Shown: piece after piece, positions 55,965-64,000 of the stretch | Layout: every line of letters begins with the position of its first letter | Position numbering within the stretch: position 1 is the first letter of the stretch | NCBI GenBank assembly: GCA_021432635.1 | Contig: MU270082.1 | Span: 129,831 to 193,830 of the forward strand | DNA length: 64,000 nucleotides | From: Thozetella sp. PMI_491 | Lineage: Eukaryota > Ascomycota > Sordariomycetes > Chaetosphaeriales > Chaetosphaeriaceae | Reading direction: 5' to 3' | The notes under the pieces: generated by a model | The model's database searches: none | Told to the model about the DNA's origin: nothing | What the model saw: only the letters and a program-made list of their open reading frames with translations | Program-made: the position numbers and the translations under genes

Positions 55965-57920
55965 ATGGGTCTCAACGCCGATGGTGGCTTTGCCGCCGCC
56001 GGGAAGCGGCCCATACCCGACAGCAACACTCCTTTGAGCCTTACGCCTGCCCGCAGCGGGTCACCTCCCCCCGCTTCCGATCGCGGCCACCTGGATGTCA
56101 GACATGCCGAGAGCGCACGGCATAGCCGGCACAGTGGCCGTCTCCGCGAGGCGTCTCGGTCTAGCATTTTGGACGCCGACGCAGTTGATAGTGCGCTGCG
56201 GCGGGAATTAGGGCGTCAGGAACGGGAGAGCACCCCGAGTGCGAGTCCTCATAGGAAGAGGCAACGGATCAATGGCGACCGGTATGTCATGGTTCTGATG
56301 CCTCCAGGCAACGTCGAGGGTCCGAAGAGTGTTGTGCCGAGGACAATAGCTGACCATCTCGTATAGCTTCATCCCAACGCGCTCAGGGCAGGACCTTCAG
56401 GCCAGCTTCAGTCTTCTTCACGAAGATGGCTCGCCTGCTACTCCTTCCAGGCAGAAGAAGCGGACCCCGCATGGCGAGTTGCACTTTCAAAGGAGTGAGT
56501 GGACCGGTTTATGACGCACGTAAACGAGCACGCGCTGACAGTATCCGCAGCGGAGGAAGCCAACCGTACCTTCTCTACGCTGCTCCGTGCCGAGCTGTTT
56601 GAGAACACCATCCCTCAGGCCAACCCCCAGAGCATGTCACCGGATCACAGCTTGCCTGTGTCAGGGCATGCCACTATCGACGGCACCAGGTCTCACACTC
56701 CGCCTAATAACGGCCCCCCGCCATCTCTCCCCTCGTCATTAACGCCCTCTACTCCTCACAAGAACCTGTTTTCTTACATGTCACCACGACACCACAGCCA
56801 CATTGCCGGCCACCCCACGCCGTCAAGGACGCCACAAAGCCGGCATGGCCCAAACCTAGATACCCGCTCAGAAATATATAGTCTATCGCCCGTGAGATTT
56901 GGTAGCCAACAGATGTTACTCAGCCCAAGACGGCAGCCACGCGCGGTCAGCAAAGTTCCGTACAAGGTTCTTGACGCCCCCGATCTAGCAGACGACTTTT
57001 ACCTGAACCTGGTGGACTGGGGCAGCGCCAACGTGTTGGGCGTCGGTCTGGGGTCGAGCGTGTATATGTGGAATGCCCAGACGAGCCGGGTCAACAAGCT
57101 TTGTACGCTGGAAGATGATACCGTGACGAGTGTGTCCTGGATACAAAAGGGCACTCACCTCGCCATTGGCACGGGGAAAGGTCTCGTGCAGATTTGGGAT
57201 GCTGAGAAGACGAGAAGGCTGCGGACCATGACGGGCCACACTGCGAGAGTAGGTTCGTTGGCCTGGAACTCCCACATCCTCACCTCCGGTTCCAGAGATC
57301 GGTTGATATACCACCGCGACGTGCGAGCCCCCGACCAGTGGCTGAGGAAATTGGTCGGCCACAAACAGGAAGTATGTGGCCTCAAGTGGAACTGTGACGA
57401 TGGCCAGCTGGCGAGCGGAGGAAACGACAACAAGCTAATGGTCTGGGATAAGCTCTCGGAGACGCCGCTTTGGAAGTTCTCGGACCACACGGCTGCCGTC
57501 AAAGCCATCGCCTGGTCTCCTCACCAGCGCGGCCTCCTAGCGTCGGGCGGCGGCACAGCAGATCGGCGCATCATCTTCCACGACACGGTCAGAGGCGCAG
57601 TCATCAACGAGATCGACACAGGGAGCCAGGTGTGCAACATTTCGTGGTCCAAGAACTCCAATGAGATCGTCTCGACGCACGGGTACAGCCAGAACCAGAT
57701 CGTGGTTTGGAAGTACCCGTCTATGACGCAAGTTGCCAGTCTGACCGGGCACACCTATCGAGTTCTATACCTGGCGATGAGCCCTGATGGCAGGGTCATC
57801 GTTACAGGCGCCGGTGACGAGACACTGCGGTTCTGGAACGTCTTTGGCAAGCGGCCCGGCCTCCGGGAGGACAGTGACAGCAGCGGGCGTCTCTCCGACT
57901 GGGGAGGGGTCATCCGATAG
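55965..57920 (+). CDS. cdh1: APC/C activator Cdh1/Fizzy-related
   Basis: WD40 substrate-recognition activator of the APC/C in late mitosis and G1; 604 aa. Exons: 55965-56281, 56367-56494, 56551-57920. The C-box DRFIPTR (about residues 105-111) is completed by the first splice, with the Arg codon split between exons. LLHEDGSPATPSRQKK and GELHFQRTEEANRTFSTLLRAELFE are typical Cdh1 rather than Cdc20 sequence. LFSYMSPRH, a Pro/Ser-rich linker and SKVPYKVLDAPDLADDFYLNLVDWG lead into seven WD40 blades (KLCTLEDDTVTSVSWIQKG through VTGAGDETLRFWNVFG). The C-terminus ends VIR, the Ile-Arg tail that docks on Cdc27. Its APC/C scaffold Cut9 is encoded at 21.9-23.8 kb. Confidence 0.96.
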
Positions 57921-59120
57921 ATGATGGGCGAGGACTGTTGGATGCTATCAGCGGAAACGAGCGGACCTATCTCGACTCTCGGTCTTGAATGACTGTGCTA
58001 CGACCCAGCGGAACTTCACACCTCATTAGACGCTGTACTTTGCGAAGCGCGAATCTCCTCTTTTTTGAGACGGAAAGGGATTGTGACGACTTTTGACGAT
58101 CTTGGAAGCAAAATACCCCCATCTCCTGCGAGCGGCTCGGACTGGGAAGGAGGCTAGTCCTCGTGTTGGCCTGCATCATCCGGGCGTTCAATGTGTTTTG
58201 TGTATTACATCGGGTTTGGTTCCGTGGTCATAAGCATGGCATGCTTGGGAAGGAATCGGCCTTGCAGGGAAGGAATCCTGGAAAGCTTGCCTGGGCGGAG
58301 TTGCAATGCATATATCGAGACGTGGATATTCAAGGCCAACCAGCGGAAAGCCTGATGCGGCGTCTGTGCCCTTTTAAGATGCACAAGACTAGACCCAGTT
58401 AGTCCTAATAGATGCCATGAGCGAACCTTGAAGCTTTCTTCTCGCTACTGGGGTTGAAGTAGCCATTGCTGGTCCCTTAGATACGTGTCCCACCACTACC
58501 CCTATTCGCATTGCCCCTTATTGCCATGTCGGAATGCCCCGAAACCTGGAGGTTTAATGAATCTAGCACAAGAAGTGGCCACCCGTCAAGCATCAGGGAC
58601 ACTGGGAACGCGGTTCGGGAGGGGTCGATAAAACAAGGCAGCCATTGCATTATATAGCTTCTCAGCACTAGCATCCCTCGATCGCTCTCCGAAAGCCCCT
58701 GGCAAAGTGATCAACAGGCACGTCCCAAACCTAGTGAAGCATCCAGCGTAGCCTGAATCCCAACCCAGCTGCTTTGACTCCTTTGTAATGGAAGCCTAGT
58801 TCCTTCAGACCAAGGGGTATCAAGTAAAATGCCCAACACAACCACCTAAAACCCCTTTACTCAGTGTAGGGAACGTGGGAGGAAAGGGCATGTAAAAAGC
58901 ATCAAGCTCGCAATAACTCCAACCTATACAAATCAAAGAGAAATGATGCTCGTCGACAAATAACTGAACTGTATCCCAGGTCTCGCAGTCGGATCGACCC
59001 TCAGGCGACGAGCATCTCCTCTACCATATTCCCTTCGTAGCTGGTTTGCGTTGATATCTTTGGGACGTGCTGGGATGTGAGGAAAGACATCAGTCCCGCG
59101 ATATCCGTCTTCTAGTTGCT
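57921..59120. other. convergent intergenic region
   Basis: About 1.2 kb between the 3' ends of cdh1 and GPC1; no gene recognised. Confidence 0.5.
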
Positions 59121-60878
59121 CTATTCCTCCACGGCAGTGCGTGCCTTCCGTTCCCTGGCTGCGTCTCTGGCGCTCTCCTCCATCGCGATACCTGAGGCGG
59201 CGACTTGGACGATCTTCTCGTCGCTGAGCAGCGGGATGCTGTCAACGCTGCTTCCATTCCCTGCCGGATCCTCGAGGACATGATCAGAGAGGGCTTCTCC
59301 TAGGCGCTTGGCGTCGCTGTCGTCGGCCACTGAGCCTGGCTGAGGCGTCATCAGGGGGCTGGTCATCATCGCCTCAGGCGAACTCTGCCACTTTGCCACC
59401 TCAGCCTTCATCGCCTCGAGCTCCTTCTGGAAGCGCTTGCCGAAGACGTCAATGTAGTAGGTGCTGCCGTTGTAGACAGACCACGCAAAAACGACGAGCA
59501 GAAATGTGGCTGAGACGTATTGGCTGTAGAAGTACAACGGGCACGGAAGCATGGTCATCACCGCGTAGACGTATTGAATCATCATGAAGGCCGGCTCCTG
59601 AAGCGCGTCAGGGAGTGAGAGCACAACTCTTCCGATCCAGACTTTGCGATACGAGCGACGCAACCAGGTGAAGGAGGTTGGCCGACCGGCGGCGATCTTC
59701 TCACGCCGGCGCACAGTGATGAAGAAGTAGTAGCTAAGCTGCCAGAAGGCGTAAGGTATCGTGGACCACGCGAGCATGGAGACGACGTTGGCGTAGGCAG
59801 CTGGGGAGCCGGGTGGTGATGTCTTGACAGTCCATGCAGCCGGGAAGCGAGCCTTCTGGGCTTCCTCGGGAAAGAGGTGCACGATGCAGTGCAGGGTAGC
59901 ACAGGGCATGATATGTATAAACAACGACGTCACTTTGTCAAAGCTGTGAAAGACGAGCGAGTTGCGCCACATAATGATGGCGACAGCATTGTTGCCGTAG
60001 GCGAGGCACCAGACGGCGGTGAACAGGCGTTTCGAGTTCGGGAATACCCACAAGCTGAGCATGAGCAGGAAGTTAACGAAGTAGCATAGGTCGGCCAGGA
60101 AGTAGTGATAGCCACGTCTGTGGTAGGTGTAGAAGCGAATGGGCATGAAGTAGATGACCTGAGCCGTGTACCATAGGTGGAATAACTCGGGGTGCCCGCC
60201 GAGGAGGAAGCCGCTAATGAAGATGTTCATTACGCCGCAGATAAATGAGATCTTCTCGCGCAACGTGATCGCCTTGGTGTCGTTCCATTGCGTGCCAAGC
60301 TTCTCAACGCTCACCCGCATCCGCTTTCTGTATCGCTCGAGCTGCTCCTCAGCTGAAGGGACTCGCCTCCGCCATTGCTCAACCATGCGTTCGCGCGCCA
60401 TCTGGCCTCTAGACTTGATGGCCTCGCGCGACTTCCGTACCTTTTCTGTCTGCGCCGATATGCCCTTCTGAATCTTCTCAAGCTGCTGGGGCAGCGCGAA
60501 GTTGTCGAGAATGTCGAGCACGGTTAGGCGATCCAAGGGCGGGAACGCCTCCCAGTCCTCCTGGTACGAGCTGCTTCCCGAGAAGGACGGATTCCTCGAG
60601 AGCCTCGGGCTTTTGGGGGTTGTAGGGCCGAGGGTAGGAGTCTCAACGGCATGTGTAGGAGGCGAGGTGCTTAGCGGCGGCGTGCCGCTTGGGTCCGGGG
60701 TCAAGGCTGCCTCGCTGTCGGTCGACGGGCCCTCCGACCTGACGCTCGGTACGGGTATCGGCATGCTAGGCTCCGGATCCGCCATCTCGACGATGGTATG
60801 ACTGTGGTATTTTGGTGAGTTGTGAAAGGATACGCGACGAAGGGCTTGGGCGCCTCTGAGGACTAATGCGTCAGCCAT
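59121..60878 (-). CDS. GPC1: glycerophosphocholine acyltransferase Gpc1
   Basis: Multispanning ER enzyme that acylates glycerophosphocholine to lysophosphatidylcholine, part of phosphatidylcholine remodelling; 585 aa, single exon. Residues 1-125 are Ser/Pro-rich. A conserved helical region DRLTVLDILDNFALPQQLEKIQKGIS and a charged coiled coil (QMARERMVEQWRRRVPSAEEQ, LERYRKRMRVSVEKLGTQWN) lead into about eight membrane helices from ISFICGVMNIFISGFLLGG. FHLWYTAQVIYFMPIRFYTYHRRGYHYFLADLCYF, HCIVHLFPEEAQ and IPYAFWQLSYYFF are typical Gpc1 (DUF2838) sequence; His and Arg residues in the first loops are likely catalytic. The C-terminus is acidic. The in-frame ATG at 60785 (MADPEPSMPIPV) is an alternative start. 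Confidence 0.92.
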   Translation of the reverse strand: MADALVLRGAQALRRVSFHNSPKYHSHTIVEMADPEPSMPIPVPSVRSEGPSTDSEAALTPDPSGTPPLSTSPPTHAVETPTLGPTTPKSPRLSRNPSFSGSSSYQEDWEAFPPLDRLTVLDILDNFALPQQLEKIQKGISAQTEKVRKSREAIKSRGQMARERMVEQWRRRVPSAEEQLERYRKRMRVSVEKLGTQWNDTKAITLREKISFICGVMNIFISGFLLGGHPELFHLWYTAQVIYFMPIRFYTYHRRGYHYFLADLCYFVNFLLMLSLWVFPNSKRLFTAVWCLAYGNNAVAIIMWRNSLVFHSFDKVTSLFIHIMPCATLHCIVHLFPEEAQKARFPAAWTVKTSPPGSPAAYANVVSMLAWSTIPYAFWQLSYYFFITVRRREKIAAGRPTSFTWLRRSYRKVWIGRVVLSLPDALQEPAFMMIQYVYAVMTMLPCPLYFYSQYVSATFLLVVFAWSVYNGSTYYIDVFGKRFQKELEAMKAEVAKWQSSPEAMMTSPLMTPQPGSVADDSDAKRLGEALSDHVLEDPAGNGSSVDSIPLLSDEKIVQVAASGIAMEESARDAARERKARTAVEE

Positions 60879-62277
60879 GGGGAACGACTCGTCGTGACAT
60901 CAGAGGAGAGGATGTGGATGCTCGCGTGGAGAGGGGCTCTGGGAGAAGAGGACAAGCACACAAAACTCGACAGGATGGGAAATAGAGGAAAACCAACAGG
61001 CAGGCTGGTAGGTTGCTGTGGGGGGACGAGCCGGCCGGGTATCTTGAATCCTCGATATAAAGATACCAACAAGGGCGGTGGGGCGACAACTTACATCGGC
61101 GGCGATGGAACACTGACGCTGCACAAAGGCTCGCCTGAGCGGCGCTAGACCGCGCTAGATCAAGGCCCTTGACGGAGATTCCGCTTGCTTTCTATCTGCA
61201 GAGGACGGAAGAACGAGCGGTTCGAGGATGAGAAGGTCGAGCGCAGTGATTGTTGTTCTTTGTTGTGGCGACGAATGGTCGGGGGACTTCCCAAAGGCAG
61301 CAGTGGGTGACTTGGCTGTGCTGGACAGCCGTGACTGCGTTGGCAGGTATAATGACCAAAAGACAGGACCGTGGGTGCTCAGCTGACAGGCCAGTCAGTA
61401 TAGGTGATGACTGAACCGAGTCAGCCTTACAGGTGTTGGACGGTGGTTCAAGAGCGGGATAGCACGAGAGGGAGGCGCCCGAGGCTCGAGAGGCGGATGG
61501 CTTGTGAAAGGTCACGTCGCGCAGGTCACGGTCGAACCTGCAGACAGCGGGTACGGCGAAAAAAGCTTGGCACTGACGTTCAGTTGGGGCGCCACTAGCC
61601 AATCCCTGCACCCCACGAAAATGCCTCCAAATGGATCCCTGTCCTGCCCTGCGTGGCCGCGAGCCGCCTCGCTACTGGCTAAGAAACCACTGTAAACTCG
61701 ACCTGTTTCTCTATCTCTCGCCGCGGCCCCAAAAGTTTAGTCCCAAATTGTCTGGAATGTCTTGCAGATATTGAAACAACCGAGTCGCAGATCCCGAATA
61801 TGTAATTAGCAGTACCAACACAATCTAGAAGGTATGCCCTTCCCCCGCTCCTCCCCCGTCCATGGTCAGGTGCCCGCGCCTCCTTCACAAGTATCTTTTT
61901 GCTAGTTTCAGGGTTAGGGTTGGCAGACCGAGCTACTGACGCAGTGTAGAGTTCGTGCTATTGTCGCCTTACATCCCAGGCATCAACATAATGATCGAGG
62001 TCCGTGCACTTCTCCCCACCATGAAAGTGTATGTCCGTCGCGTAAATTCGATCGCGGGCAACACAGCAGTTTGACCGCACCCGCTGCTGCCATTTCACCT
62101 GGCGACGCAACGTCAAAGTCTCTCGGGCGGCACTTCACGCGTCTGCCCCTGTTGCGGAATTGAAACCTTTCCTCCTCCCCGCCTTACAGCACATTTGCGC
62201 CTTCGACGCTCGACCCGGCCACGCGATCGCGTCCGCCGGTGCCTCAACACCCAGCGCGCGACGACCGAGCCGCCAAG
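60879..62277. other. divergent spacer, GPC1 and SMC1
   Basis: About 1.4 kb without a gene. GGGTTAGGGTT, a double telomere-type unit, lies at 61911-61921, about 360 nt before the SMC1 ATG. Confidence 0.55.
61911..61921 (+). promoter_or_regulatory. telomere-like motif upstream of SMC1
   Basis: GGGTTAGGGTT, almost two TTAGGG units. In fission yeast Teb1 and in budding yeast Tbf1 bind such repeats in promoters; here the role is inference. Confidence 0.35.
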
Positions 62278-64000
62278 ATGGGGAAGCTTATTCGCCTCGA
62301 GCTTTTTAGTACGTCCAGTCAAGGGCATCCCACGTGGCATTAATCTGACCGTGTTGGCAGACTTCAAGTCCTACAAGGGCCACCACACCATGCTGTTTGG
62401 TGATTCCTACTTCACCTCCATCATCGGCCCCAATGGCTCCGGAAAATCCAACTCGTACGTCGCGCCGCCTCGTTGCAAGCCCCCGTGACCCGGAACCTTC
62501 TTACTGACGCGATTCGCCCCCCAGCATGGACGCGATCTCCTTCGTCTTGGGCATCAAATCGTCCCATCTTCGATCCACCCACCTCCGCGACCTTGTCTAT
62601 CGTGGCCGTGTTATGAAGACGTCAAAGATACAAGACGATGGGACCGCCGCGCCAGCCACGAATGGCCACGCCAACGGCCACGAGGATGGAGACGACGAGG
62701 CTTCACAGAAGGCATCGCGAAACGACCCCAAGACCGCGTGGGTCATGGCCGTCTACGAGGACGACGCCGGCGATGAGCAGAAGTGGAAGCGCTCCATCAC
62801 GAACCAAGGCGCGAGCGAGTACCGTATTAATGACCGCGTGGTGACTGCCCAGCAATACAACGACGCGCTTGAGACGGAGAACATACTGATCAAGGCTCGC
62901 AACTTCCTGGTCTTCCAAGGTGATGTTGAGGCCATTGCCGCGCAGTCCCCCCAAGACCTGACCCGGCTGATCGAGCAGATCTCCGGGAGTCTTGAGTACA
63001 AGGCCGAATATGAGAAGCTCCAAGCACTGGCCGAGGAGGCGGCTGAGAACCAAAACTTCCAACTCCACCGCCGGCGCGGTATCAACTCCGAGATTAAGCA
63101 GTACCAGGAGCAGAAGAAGGAGGCCGAGAACTACCAGAAGAAGACGGAGGAGCGCGACGAGGCCGAGATGACGCTGATCCTGTGGAAGCTATACCACTTC
63201 CAGCGGCTCATGGACGAGTCGAGCGCCAAGATCCAAGAGCATCAGGAGAATCTCAAGCAGTTCCGCCGCAACGTTGAGGTCTTCGAGAGGAACCTCGAGG
63301 CTGCTCGCAAGGAACAAGCCTCTGTCAGCAGAGAGGTCAATAAGATCGAGAAGCACATGCGTACCAAGGAGAAGAACATGGAGGAGATGGAGAACAGCCT
63401 GGTGCCGATCGACGAGAAGATTGCCCAGACAAGGCGTGACATGGAGGAGAAGAGAAGACGGGTCATCGAAGTGAGGAAACAGCGCGATGCCGAGGCTGCC
63501 GAGATCCAGAAGCTCAAGAAAGACCTAGCCACGGTGGAGAAGGCGCAGCAGCAGTTCGAAAAGGAATGGGCCGAGAAGATGAGGAAGCAGGGCAAGGAAC
63601 TCAGCGATGCAGACCGCAAAGAGTACAACAAGCTGCGCGCCGAATCCATGGCCAAGTCCGCCCAGAACCAGGCCGAGTTGATGAACCTCGAGCGGCAGCT
63701 GAAGAGCGACGAAGTCACCGTCAACAGTTTGAAAGGCAAGATCGACAACTTCCAGGTGACGCTCGAGAAGCACCAGAGCGAACTCCAATCGATTAAGGAG
63801 CGGAAGGAGGCTACTCAGGAGTCCATCCGGCAAATCAGCAGCGACATCGAGGCCAAGAAAAACGAGTACAACAAACTCAAATCAGAGCGGATACGAATCC
63901 ACAATATGCGCACAGAGCTCGACGAGAAGCTGCAGGATGTGCTGCGGAAGCTAGCTGATGCCGAGTCCGGAAGGCGCCAGAACGAGAGAGAGAACAGGAT
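62278..64000 (+). CDS. SMC1: cohesin subunit SMC1 (partial, runs off window)
   Basis: N-terminal part of the cohesin ATPase Smc1, which holds sister chromatids; about 533 residues present. Exons 62278-62308, 62361-62454, 62525 to the window edge, open without stop. MGKLIRLELFNFKSYKG is the Smc1 start, made by joining exon 1 (ten codons plus one base) and exon 2. Walker A is GPNGSGKSN (Lys39), with the second splice directly after KSNS. SFVLGIKSSHLRSTHLRDLVYRG, then a low-complexity insert (ATNGHANGHEDGDDEA), then FLVFQGDVEAIAAQSPQDLTRLIEQISGS identify Smc1 specifically. From about residue 200 the heptad-rich coiled-coil arm begins. Hinge, Walker B and signature lie beyond the window. Confidence 0.97.

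Overview
The window is nuclear DNA of a filamentous ascomycete, most likely a Sordariomycete. Genes carry short GT-AG introns (about 49 to 240 nt), exons are GC-rich, and the products have fungal-specific forms: a Trichoderma EG V-type GH45 endoglucanase, an RGS-LOV photoreceptor, Cym1, Gpc1, Cut9, Cdh1 and a DUF3431 protein. I saw no viral, plasmid, insertion-sequence, CRISPR or tRNA features. Genus was not determined.

Left third (1-24 kb), mostly metabolism. A low-complexity start with a C22-TTT-A88 tract precedes an FAD-dependent amino-acid-oxidase-fold enzyme. A DapA/HOGA-family aldolase (-) and a Gfo/Idh/MocA dehydrogenase (+) diverge from a 3.4 kb gene-free region. Next come a single-domain GH45 endoglucanase (-), a glycogenin-type GT8, a DHA2-type MFS transporter with an ENTPLL dileucine motif, a broken tannase/feruloyl esterase gene, acetoacetyl-CoA synthetase, a small glycine-rich membrane protein, and the APC/C TPR subunit Cut9/Cdc16.

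Middle (25-46 kb): ornithine decarboxylase, the mitochondrial presequence protease Cym1 divergent from a taxilin, an orphan acidic protein with a C20/G-run structure behind it, a nitronate monooxygenase ending in the peroxisomal signal SRL, an SDR, the NatB catalytic subunit, and an orphan disordered/helical protein.

Right part (46-64 kb): a DUF3431 type II membrane protein, an RGS-LOV blue-light photoreceptor, the APC/C activator Cdh1, glycerophosphocholine acyltransferase Gpc1, and the 5' part of cohesin SMC1, cut by the window end.

No large biosynthetic or defence cluster is visible; most genes are independent housekeeping genes. The most unusual intact gene is the RGS-LOV photoreceptor. 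The most interesting structural points are the homopolymer tract near 650, the split tannase pseudogene, a GC-AG intron, two stop-free introns of 3n length, a possible alternative mitochondrial start on the aldolase, and telomere-like motifs in upstream regions. All exon models were made by eye from reading frames, splice consensus and family alignment from memory; none has transcript support.
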